DNA from: Cladophialophora immunda
Lineage: Eukaryota; Ascomycota; Eurotiomycetes; Chaetothyriales; Herpotrichiellaceae
Length of the DNA stretch: 64,000 nucleotides
Reading direction: 5' to 3'
Assembly: GCF_000835495.1 (NCBI RefSeq)
Contig: NW_015622543.1
Span: 3,386,463-3,450,462, forward strand
The translations under genes and the position numbers were made by a program. Positions 33,184 to 43,084 of the stretch are shown piece by piece. The notes under the pieces were generated by a model. It was not told where the DNA came from. It did not search any database and worked only from the letters and a program-made list of their open reading frames with translations. Each line of letters opens with the position of its first letter. Position 1 is the first letter of the stretch.

Positions 33184-34332
33184 ATGGCGCGGATTCCACT
33201 CCTCATGCTGCTGGTCAGCACCGTTCTGCAACCTGCAGTGGCCGTGTACCAATTGATCCAAGACTACTCCGGCGACGCCTTCTGGCAAGGCTTCGACTTC
33301 TTCACCGACCCGGATCCAACCGATGGCCTCGTACAATTCCAATCTCTGGAGCAGGCAAATGCAACAGGCATAGCAGGATTTATAGAAGGAGGAAATGCAT
33401 CTTTCGCCATCTACATGGGTGTGGACACTGAAAATGTCGCTCCGCAGGGTCGAGCCAGTGTACGCGTCTCATCGTCACAATCTTTCCAACATGCTTTGGT
33501 CATTGCCGATATTGTTCACATGCCCGGGGGCGTCTGTGGTAGCTGGCCTGCGTTTTGGATGGTAGGCGCAAACTGGCCGAACAACGGAGAAATCGACATC
33601 GTCGAGGGAGTCAATGATCAACCGACCAACTCCATGACATTGCATACCGGACAAGGCGCAGTGGTCAGCAACGGCACCGACTTCTCGGGTGAACTGATTA
33701 CATCGAACTGCGACGTCAACGCCCCCGACCAACCGATGAACGCAGGTTGTTCAATCGGCGACATGTCCAATTTGACCTTTGGGCCTGAATTCAATCAGGC
33801 CGGGGGAGGTGTGTTTGCAACTGAGTGGACGGCAGATTTCATCAAAATATGGTTCTTCCCGCGAGGCACCTTTCCCGATGACATTGTCAGCAGTAATCCA
33901 GCCCCGTCTGAAAACTGGGGTACCCCAAACTCGCTGTTCCAAGGATCATTCAATCTCGACGATCATTTCAACAATCTCCAGATCGTGTTCGACACGACCT
34001 TCTGCGGTCAGGTAAGCAGAACACGTTAATTTGGCGCCATGGCACTCATACTAATTCCTTCTGTGTAGTGGGCTGGTGCCGTCTGGAACACATCTTCCTG
34101 CGCATCTCTGGCACCCACCTGCGAAGAATATGTGGCGAACAATCCCGCGGACTTTGCCGATGCTTACTGGGCCATCAATACCTTGCAGGTCTTCCAAGAT
34201 GATGGTCTGGGGGGCAGCAACGCAACGGCAAATCCGGTGCAGGCAAAACGCGGGGCTGCGGGAACGGAGTATGGGCGCCTTCCAAAGCTTCGACGGAGAT
34301 CTGGGAAAAGAGTCCTCCCAATCTATTCGTGA
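33184..34332 (+). CDS. Secreted GH16 endo-beta-glucanase
   Basis: Glycoside hydrolase family 16 protein of 363 residues, exons 33184..34011 and 34069..34332 (intron GTAAGC...TGTAG). A signal peptide ends near residue 20 (VLQPAVA). The mature protein begins VYQLIQDYSGDAFWQGFDFF, typical of the fungal GH16 subgroup with endo-1,3(4)-beta-glucanase activity. The catalytic motif GEIDIVEGVN has nucleophile and acid/base glutamates at about 136 and 141 with the Asp between them. A cysteine-containing C-terminal section (WAGAVWNTSSCASLAPTCEEYV) and SYW-type ending DAYWAINTLQVFQ fit this subgroup. The last 25 residues are basic and unlike the family; a further intron near the end is possible. Likely acts on cell-wall or plant glucans outside the cell. 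Confidence 0.92.
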
Positions 34333-35033
34333 GACTCTTGGTCCTATATTGTGCTATTAGCAGCGGCGTTGGTGGTCATGTAGCGAAGGCTGGAAACCTG
34401 GGCTCGAAGGATAAAATGTTCGTACACAAGTGGAAAAGGGGCCCGGTCGGATAAAGCCTGTCATGGTATTAAAGCTCATTACCATTCTAAGAAAATGGAC
34501 TCGGTTCCGGGTTGATCTCTTTTATTCACAGACCTTGCTATCTGGTAGATGCAGGTGAGTCGACGAGACAACCCTGTCCTGCTCGACATCACAGTGTAAC
34601 TCTGACGTTTAACGAGCTGGGTTCGCAACCTTGTATCCTTCGTGTCTGCTGTGCTTGTTCACACTGCGCCTCTCTGGGACTACGAGGTACATATCAAATC
34701 TCTGGTGGATGCTGCTAAAGAGCTGACTGATGCACGCAGTACTTGAACGGTTGAGGAAAGTGGGTTGTCTCGTGTCACTGCATTGGCCTCTACTTGGGCT
34801 GCTCCTCGTGCTCTAGCCAGTTGCCCGCCCTATCTGCTCCACTGACCTTGACTTGTGCCTTGAAGCAGTCCTGCAACGCTCTAGAATGGCTTCTGGAACT
34901 TTGTGAGGCTCTAAAACAGCCTTCAAAAGCGGAGCCCTGAAACGCTGAATGAGCTATCACGGTGTCGCCTTGAACGCGGGCCTCACAACCAAACTGGCCA
35001 ATCGATTCGACTCTGCAAATCATTCTCACTTCC
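34333..35033. other. Intergenic region
   Basis: In these 701 bp I see no gene. Frames are short and compositionally poor, consistent with the start of the accessory segment to the right. Confidence 0.4.
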
Positions 35034-36900
35034 ATGAAGCAGTTCTCCAATGAGTCCGAGGAACAGAGCAAGGCCCTCATGCCACCTCTCAATCCTGAGC
35101 CCCTTTCTCCAGAAGAAGACCTGCGCCTTGTGGCTCACGCGAAACCTGACCCAAAATTGTGCGATTCATGCCGGACGACGGACTGCCTAGGAAAGCTGAC
35201 TGGAGCATGGAGAACAAAACGCAACAAGAAAGTCTTCATTCATGCGTGCTGGGCCGACTTGGAGCTTGCCGCGAAAGACTGCGATTTCTGCAGGATGCTG
35301 CGCTACTCCGTTCTCATATCATGACGGCTACACGCCGGGATAGAACCGGCTGCCGGTCCCGCCTTATTGGAGAAGGAGGAGCCAAAAGAATCTTACGAGG
35401 TCCATGGATTCAGATTATTCGTCGGGAATGAGTGGTTCTCTTATTTCACCCAGGGGTGGCATAACGACTGTCTCCTCAAAGGCTCGTGGCGGCTAAATAT
35501 CGAACCACTTGCTAAAGCTGATTTCACCAGGCCTTCCCCCCTGTGCAGATCTGAACTAAGACGCTTTGGCTCCGGTTCATTGCACAGTCGTTGAGAACAT
35601 GTACCTCCAGCCGTAACACGTGTGAAGAACTTGCGCACACCACCTCTGCATCAGCCCCTAATGGGGATGGTCTTGACTACACAGCTTCTGCGGAACTCGG
35701 CGGTTTTGTGCCTACGAAGCTTCTGCAGGTGATTCATGACGGTACCATATTGACTCTACGACTCCTGCGGTCGTCGGACATCTTTGCATCGCAGGCCAAG
35801 GAGAACTTTCACGGGATTGATGATTCCTCCAGCCGAAGGATGGACTATATCACGTTGAGCTATGTCTGGGGCGGCAGCGTCCGTAATTTTGCGACAACCG
35901 CCGAAAATTTCGATCAACACTTGGTCAACATTGACATCCACCGCCTAGCAAGGACGATACAAGATACTGTCAGGCTCGCTCATAAGCTTGGGGTAATGTA
36001 TCTGTGGATCGACGCCTTGTGCATAATCCAACCTTCCGAGGAAGACTCGTCAGACTGAGAACGTGAAAGCTCCATGATGGAGGTAAGTCCGATTTTCATC
36101 AGCCTCCCTGTCTTTCCTCTCTCCTCGTGGAGTGGCTGTACTTGAAGCACTCGAGGGTTCCGTAATTTTCGTGGCAAGTTCCATCCATCGTTCCCAACAC
36201 TGACAGATTGTAGATATACTCAAACTCTCTGCTTACTGTTTTGGCGGAAAGTGCGCCCAGTGTTGACGTCGGGCTTCTCCCGAAGAGGTCTGCATTCGAG
36301 TATGCTCTGCGAATTGTATCGATCGATGGGGGCTTGTTCGTTTTCTACCCCAGTATGCCGTCCTTGTTTATATCTGTGGATCAGTCGCCCCTCAATCGGA
36401 GAGCCTGGACTCTGCAAGAGCGGCTATTTCCTGGACGCAGCGTACATGTAACTCAACATGGACTCTTTTGGAACTGCACATCGATTGCTGCGTGTGAATT
36501 AGATCCCGAAGGTAAACCTGTCGATCCTGGCCCCGACGCCCTTGAAACAACAAATTACAGGACCACTCTGCACATGTACAGGCACTGGAAGTTGGGGGAA
36601 AGCCAAGTCAAAAGCGCGCGTCAGACCTGGTTCAATCCTTGTAAACAATACTTGACTCAACAACTCTCTCTGCCGACCGACAAGCTGCCAGCTCTTTCCG
36701 GGGTAGCGAAGCTTTTCCATAGCAAGTACTATGCAATGCAGATTACCTTGCCAGCATATGGTCGACTGAGCTCCCGGAGGCATTGGCATGGCACACATCC
36801 TTTCGGCCAGACTCATTGTCTCGTGTCGCTATGACCGGAAGAGTCCCTGGCCTCCCGAGATGGTCCTAGGCTTCTGTGCATACGGAAATGGAAATGCGGC
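35034..36900 (+). pseudogene. Decayed HET-domain gene
   Basis: Three hallmark blocks of the heterokaryon-incompatibility (HET, PF06985) domain are present in order: YITLSYVWGG near 35850, LWIDALCIIQ near 36005 and RRAWTLQERLFPGR near 36400. The gene cannot be read through. A cysteine-rich N-terminal frame (35034..35324) ends early, followed by frame changes before 35591. A TGA sits at 36056..36058 and a TAG at 36867..36869, both at positions where the family usually has tryptophan. A frame change occurs near 36740. One intron with good signals (GTAAGT ... TGTAG, ending before 36215) is still recognisable. HET proteins trigger incompatibility reactions between different mycelia. I infer a recently inactivated copy. 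Confidence 0.8.
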
Positions 36901-37314
36901 TACATAACTGGTCGACATCGCCCCCCGCATCCGTCTTTTCCAGCAGCAGAATGAAAATTTTGCCCCAGGTGGTATTGTGGAAGAGGACGAGTGCGGGCAA
37001 GACGAACTCCGTCGTCTGCATCGACATCATTGCCGCGAGGCGGTCGGGCTCGTCGATATACACGGAGCCTGCGTCCATTCTAGGCGAATAGAAAGAATGG
37101 ACTTTGTTTGTCGGTCACAGTCGGAGCATTGTAGTACATCTCGATCGCTTTGCGAGCCTCGATCGACTTGACCGTTGAACATATGCGCGATCATTGTGTT
37201 GCTGTACAAGTGTTTGGAGATGACGGCAGAGTTTGGTTTGCGATGATGTGGAATCTGCCCAGATTCCATCTTGTGCTGCCATGTTTCTTGATCCCGACTG
37301 TCATCACGACCCAA
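36866..37314 (-). pseudogene. Possible small minus-strand relic
   Basis: Two overlapping minus-strand frames (36866..37078 and 37027..37314) read as protein-like when a frame change near 37080 is allowed. Visible pieces are MYYNAPTVTDKQSPFFLFA and then MDAGSVYIDEPDRLAAMMSM. I do not recognise the family. It could instead be chance open sequence beside the HET relic. Confidence 0.25.
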
Positions 37315-37429
37315 GCTTGAACATGCTCAAGACGGTTGGGCAGAGAGGAACCATGCGAAGAGGGCAGCTTTACTCAGGGTCATCACTAGTGATCGGGTAC
37401 AGTGCGTCGACTCTCCCGCATTGGTGTAT

Positions 37430-39494
37430 CTACTTGAGGATTTCCGTCCCATAGAGACGATTCCCAGTGTCTGTTTCGCCTCGGCCGGTGAACTTGTTTG
37501 GTGAGAGTCGAAGTGTAATTAAGTCAATGCGTCGATGTTGTCTGGTCGTACACAATGCTTCAATCCTAGCGGGCGCTTCACTTTGAACCACTCCTGCCAT
37601 CACGATGATTCGCACGGCCGGGTTCAAAATCGTCAGATGGCAGATAAAGTCGGCAATAGTCTGACCACTGTTCACCACGGAGTCCACAAGAATGACAGTT
37701 GATTTCACGTGCAGAAGTTCTGCTGTAACGTCCTCGGGCTTTCTCGCGTGCAGGAATGAGGCCAGGGGTAGAATTTCACTGACTCCTAACGCCATCGGCT
37801 CACCACCGCGCATCAACGCAACGATCAGCGATTTGTCCTGTTGCGCGATACGATTACCGTATACGTGATGGCCTTGTACGTGCCGAATCCTGTACTCTTC
37901 AATTCCCAGCAAATCCGGTAAGGTGAACAGCGCCAAATATCGACCGGTTTGCCGGTGCGCATTTCGCAACGATAGGCCACTGTTCGCAGCGTCACGCATT
38001 GGAGTTGCCAAGATCTTCGCGACACGACTATTAGTGAAGTCGATTGTGTTGATCAGAGGAAAGGGTGATCCGCGAAGGATATGATCGTCGAAATCGGGGC
38101 CATTCAGGTCCACAAGCGGGAGAACACTGGTATCCAGACGCGGTGGACTTCCTGGCGACAGGACAGCTTGGCTGGTTGAAAAAGTGACCCCGACGATTGC
38201 TGCAGCGAGCTCCTTTTCCATGCGTTGACTCCGCGTCTTCTGATCCCCGACGATGACCACAGCACGGTCGGCCTGGGCGAACATGTCGAGATCCAGGACG
38301 CTGTCTCCGATCGCAACGACGTGAAGATGGTAGCGCCGTTGGAGATGAGCAACCAGGTTCGCCTTCACTCGAGGAGTGATGACATGGGCGTCACCTATGG
38401 GACCCGATCCAATGACCTTGATGGTATCAAGGAGGCCGTATCGCTCCAGGACCTTTTCCCAGACTAGACGCAGGCCGCATGTGACGACCAATGTTCCTAT
38501 CTTTTCATCCTTCCGTAATCGCAACAGCAACGCCGCCACATCAGGGTACAGCGATATCTGTCCTGCAACATTGGTACAGATTTCTTCGAACACGTTCTGA
38601 GCCACCAATTCTTCGTACAGTAAAGCTACTTGAAGGAATGCGGCACTCGTGTAGCCGAGTAGCCCGCCAAAGATATCTTTCAAGTGGTCTTGTTGTGTTT
38701 GAAACAAATTTCTGTGGCACACATCTCGAGTGACCCGAGTCTGTGGCAGACAAAGTTTTGTCGGCATCCAGGACTAACGCCGAGGTTAAGTGTTTTGTTG
38801 ACGGACCGATGAAATTGTCCACCTGCGTCCCGGCTTCTCGCCTGTGACTGTCCTGGCCCCGGTGAAGGAAAAGTTCGAGCAGAGCCGTGACCCTGGCCAG
38901 AGGTGAATCTTCTCTCACGGTGAAATAGATGATGCCACTTCGGTGACAGCTCAATCTTAACTGCTTTTCTTCCTCACTCTGCCATTGTCGCAGTTCGTCA
39001 ACCGTGAGTTCAGGTCGACCTTTGGCAGTATCGTGAAGACGACGATCGTGTATCGTCTCTGGCGCAGGGTTGAGGTAGACAATGTGAGTGAAGGTCTCGA
39101 GATCTTGCTGCGTCCACACGGAGGTCATGGCCTCTTGTTCATCCGACCAAAACATGAAATGTCCCGACACCACGGCGATTTTACCATCGTTGAGACAGTC
39201 CGCCAGAATGGTCCGTATTGCGAGTTCTCGTACGGACTTCTTGCGGTGTTCGTCGAGGCGTTGAAACCCCTGTAAACCACCATCGACCAGTCTCGATATC
39301 ACCTCCGAGCCTTCCACTGGGATGTAATCGGCGCCATAGACATGCTTCAGCGCGTCCAGCACAAATGTTTTCCCCGAACCTGAAATACCGTAAATGCCAA
39401 CAACGGAAGGCCGACCGATCTGGCAGTTGTTGAAGTCGATGTTCGTTCCTGATGACATTGTGGGAGAGGATGTTGTCGCACTGGACGACCTCAT
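37430..39494 (-). pseudogene. P-loop kinase / HAD / uracil phosphoribosyltransferase fusion, frameshifted
   Basis: Three domains in one transcript unit. From the start at 39494 (or 39458) comes a P-loop kinase-like domain with YGISGSGKT and the RxxxR-type lid region. It is followed by a HAD phosphatase opening, LVLDADKTLSATDSG, whose DxD is intact. Near 38712-38735 the frame must change by one base; the second frame then continues the HAD fold (GTLVVTCGLRLVWEKVLERYG, AIGDSVLDLDMFAQAD). It ends in a uracil-phosphoribosyltransferase-like domain with PRPP motif VILVDSVVNSGQT. No GT-AG intron of credible length repairs the break. Either the gene is a recent pseudogene or the base count is a sequencing error. 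Related tripartite proteins exist in ascomycetes; the reaction they perform is not certain. Confidence 0.75.
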
Positions 39495-40161
39495 TGAACG
39501 CTCCTCGATGATACAGCAATGTCTCTCAGCACTGTCTCAAAGGAAAGCTCTCCTATCGAGGTTTCTTCTGGCTCACACTGCTCCGGGAGGCAGGAAAGAT
39601 GGGAAGTCAGAACAATGATTTCATGACTTGGTAGCCGTTTTATGTATCGTGTCTGTCTAGTGGACCTCATGAGATCCCGCCATACCCGTCAATTGCACGT
39701 CGATCGAGGCAACCAGGGATTTCGGACGAGCACCGCTAGTCGAGGCAGAGTTGCTTCCCACAAAAGGGCCCACTCCACGGGAACGAGGGACAGATGGTAG
39801 CTAGATTGACATTTTCGACGCGAAATATTCAGAGCTGACAGGCGGAAATACTCGAGTCATTCCGGAGATCGATAGAGCATTGATACAGGAGGGAACCTGC
39901 TACCGCCTCCCAGTCGAAGCACTCTGGACGCGCCAAGCACTGCACAAGCCGACCAGTGAGACTCAACACCAAGCACGTGAGCTTGTATACTTCTAAGATG
40001 TTGGGCCATTACGAGAATTTCTGCACTCGACGATCATCGATTGCGGGCCGAGATACTTGGCTTTTGTTCGGCACAGTTGGCAACTATACAGGCCTTGGTA
40101 GAGAAAGGAGCGCTTTGTCTCTACACTCCGTAACCCAACGCACTGCCTTACCTGTCCTGCA
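39495..40161. other. Divergent intergenic region
   Basis: In these 667 bp between the divergent fusion gene and the CYTH gene, no coding sequence is supported. Confidence 0.4.
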
Positions 40162-40779
40162 ATGGGACGGATACTCTCCAACATCTGGCTGGAGGTCGAA
40201 AGAAAATTCGCAGCCCTCAAGTGCTACCCTCTACGCGTTGACTCGGGAAATCTACCGTTCTTGAGTCTGACTGATCTCGGATGCCGGAAATTCCACGATA
40301 CGTATTACGATCTCAACGACCAGCTCTGGATGAAAGGGACTTGGTTAAGGCAAAGAGACGGCAAATGGCAGATGAAGATCAGAAGAGGCGGCACATACAT
40401 AAATTCACAGTCTAAAGAAGTTTCGGACTTGGATATCATTTCTGCGCACATCAGATCATTGACTGGTCGGGATTACGGCTCATCTCAATTGTTTGGTTTG
40501 AGCCATTTTGCCAGTTTCAGCACATTTCGCCGCGTTTGGATCACAGATTCGGACTTCAAGATCGTACTCGACCAGACAGATTTTGGGCATACGGTTGGCG
40601 AGGTTGAGCTCGAGGCTCAAGTGGATGTGCAAGATGGAGATGAAGTCCAGATGGAGACGAGGGCAATGGATAAGAGAATCGCCGCATTCTTACAGCACTA
40701 CGTGTGGGCATTTTCGTCCAAAACTCCTGTCGGAAAGCTGTCTGCCTATTTTGCACATCGATCTCTGGAGAGGGCCTAA
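40162..40779 (+). CDS. CYTH-domain triphosphatase (thiamine triphosphatase-like)
   Basis: Intronless, 205 residues. The CYTH tunnel-fold signature EVERKF (ExExK) lies at residues 11-16. It is followed by the family pattern FHDTYYDLNDQLWMKGTWLRQRDGKWQMKI (D-x-YYD ... WLRxRxGxW-xLK). Later acidic strands include EVELEAQVDVQDGDEV, which supplies the metal-binding glutamates. Such enzymes hydrolyse thiamine triphosphate or inorganic tripolyphosphate with Mg. The length equals that of stand-alone ThTPases. The reading frame is clean although it stands among broken genes. The final product class is secure, the exact substrate is not. Confidence 0.88.
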   Translation: MGRILSNIWLEVERKFAALKCYPLRVDSGNLPFLSLTDLGCRKFHDTYYDLNDQLWMKGTWLRQRDGKWQMKIRRGGTYINSQSKEVSDLDIISAHIRSLTGRDYGSSQLFGLSHFASFSTFRRVWITDSDFKIVLDQTDFGHTVGEVELEAQVDVQDGDEVQMETRAMDKRIAAFLQHYVWAFSSKTPVGKLSAYFAHRSLERA

Positions 40780-42074
40780 ATTTCTTCTTAGGTGTCGGCA
40801 TACAAGCGTTAACGGAAGGGGATATGTTCCATCTTTGAATAGAGGTGATCCTGAGGTCATCGCAAGAGGAATATTTTCTGCCTCCTTTGAGCGTCCGGGA
40901 CAATCTCCACCAGCAACCAGACAAACTGTGATGAGTTCCCAAAATGGCTGTTGGATTGGAAGACAACGTGGCGCATCATATTGGGTCCGAACATCCACTG
41001 CACTTGTGGTGGATCCGCAGACGTGTTGGAGCATGTCATCGGGTTTGTCGTCGAGCCGGCAATTTCGCAAAATTTCTCTCCAGGGCTGTTCTTGAGTGGC
41101 ACATAGTCTATGGAGCGTGGACATGGAGCTATCATGGCTAGGTTTGCAGAAGCTTCAGAGTTGCAATACGGCCTATTCCGTCCACTGCCCACTCAACTGC
41201 CACAACCTAACCTCGCGAGGAAATCTCAATGCAGTCTACAGCGTCAGGCATCGAGATCTCTTGACGATTGCTGGCGACCGGAAATCCTGTCAAGTTCTGA
41301 CAAGAAGCCAATGGAAAGTGGATAGATGAACGCTGCGCAGGGCCAGCTGAATCTTCGAACTGTTATTCGGGCAATCGACAAGACCACGCAAGCATCCGAG
41401 GTCAATGGTGAACGACTGCCGTGCGGCCTTCCCAGCCTTCGACCATAATACCGCAGTGCCTTCGTCGAGGAATCCTGTCGCCTCGCTTTGAGCAGCCACT
41501 TGAAGGGTGGCGATCGAGTTCATCGACTCGAGCGGCAAAGTGCCTCAGAGATGCATTCAATCAATACTGTGACCATCGACCCTTGACCCCTGTCGATAAG
41601 GACGTGCCGATAGGTCTGTCCACGTCGCAAGCTGTGATTCGCGATGGTAGCTCACGCCCACAGGAACTCCCATGGATTTGGCCACGTCATCGATCTGATT
41701 GAACCGAAACAACTCGGCCTTGAGCCGCAGCTTTTCACCTCCAAAAGTGCATCGCGACGCTACTCGCTTGAGACGGGAAGGATTCCAAGCAGAATCACTA
41801 CGAAACAAGACGGCTACTTGCGTGCACTGCGGAGACCCATACTTTGAAGGGAGACTCTCCTGTTCCGGAGACTGCGCTAAAATGCCGTTCGGCATTTTAG
41901 CGGCATTCCCCAACGGCTCATTGGCTGGGTTATGACAACATGCTTCAGGGCCTGTCACAGCAAAATATATAAGGAAAATGTCTTTCAAAGCCGTTATCGC
42001 TCACACTCTTATTTAGTCGTCCATGTACATTCAGCATTTGACAGGCATTCTTGTCTTGGAACTAAATTGACACC
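40780..42074. other. Gene-poor stretch before the deaminase cluster
   Basis: These 1295 bp have no convincing gene. Short frames on both strands (for example a plus-strand one at 41699..41935 with C-x2-C spacing) show no family signature. A perfect hairpin lies at 41875..41902. Confidence 0.4.
41875..41902. repeat. Perfect 13-bp inverted repeat (hairpin)
   Basis: The arms are CGCTAAAATGCCG and CGGCATTTTAGCG, complementary over 13 bp and separated by TT. On RNA it would form a very stable stem, and on DNA a cruciform or a dyad-symmetric protein site. It lies about 170 bp upstream of the dsRNA-binding-domain gene. Confidence 0.85.
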
Positions 42075-42841
42075 ATGGAAGCCAAACTCTCCTCCAACGC
42101 TGCTGGAACTTCCATTTACGACGATTCAGATGTAGAGAATTTGTCCTTCACATCTGGAACAACGGATATGCGTGACGAAGTCAGCTATTGGTTTGGTCAG
42201 AAATACTTCGAGTGTGTCATCTCGCAGCAAGTCCTTCAAGACTGCGGTCCCTACGACACGCCCTCTAAAGTGGATGTACGTTCCCTTCCAATGATATTCG
42301 CTGTTCGGTGCCTAACCAGTGGCCCAGTCCCGACTGTTCCGTCACATGCAAGATTTCCCATATGACACGTGTCTCTCGTCACTCGCTGAGTATCAGCCAA
42401 TTGAGCGGTCGAATCGTTTTGAGGTGTCAGCAAGGGATCCCCGCACAAGGCTACTGGTCCTGGTAGGTTGGATCATCCACGAAGGGTCTGCGCGCGCGAA
42501 GCAGCAGATGTTGCAGACCGTGAGATCCTTTTATCGGGCCCAAAAAGGCAGGTATGAAAAGAGGTCGAGATCGGCAAGCAACAGCCGTGAAACAGAATTT
42601 CATTCAACACCCAGCGCTACGGCAAACCCCTGGTCTCTACAGCAACGCTGTGAATAATCACGGGATGAAGGTTGGGGCCGAACCGTTGTACAGTATGGAA
42701 CAGATATCATCGGATCCTGGTCTCTGGAAGACGATCTTGTCTTTGAAGGGCTGTACGTTTGAAGGTACGGGTGCAAATTCGAAACTGGCCCAGCACGAAG
42801 CTGCAAGACAAGCGTGCAGGCTTTTCAAGTTGCAAGTGTGA
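42075..42841 (+). CDS. Small dsRNA-binding-domain protein
   Basis: Spliced product of 207 residues: exons 42075..42275, 42328..42551 and 42643..42841. The second intron ends at the strong acceptor GTCTCTACAG and is needed to keep frame. Residues about 142-207 form a double-stranded RNA-binding domain: an alpha-1 segment NAVNNHGMKVGAEPLYS, beta strands around ILSLKGCTFEGTG, and the RNA-contacting helix ANSKLAQHEAARQACRLFKL (the SK/AA pattern). The N-terminal 140 residues are mainly helical and faintly recall an RNase III fold, but the ERLEFLGD signature is absent, so no nuclease activity is claimed. The next gene, 243 bp on and same strand, is a predicted deaminase. The dsRBD could deliver RNA to it. 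Confidence 0.7.
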
Positions 42842-43084
42842 GCAGACCAGGAAAACACTCCTGGCAACATGTTCATGACCAACAAAATCATGAGCATGTC
42901 TCGAACAGGCTTGGCCCAGGACTAGATCGAGCGTGTGACTAGCGAGCGGTTGATAACGAGCTGTCGTTGGGTTGTTCCGGCATCCTGATGCGGGCAGAAT
43001 ATGAGGTGATGATAGTCTTTAAGGCTCGTGCTTCGCTTCATCTAGTTCCTAGCCTGTTTTCTCCCGCTGACGAAGTGACAAGAA

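Noticed and set aside
41557..41988. 143-codon minus-strand frame near the hairpin
   Set aside because: There is no motif, and overlapping frames on the other strand are equally open.
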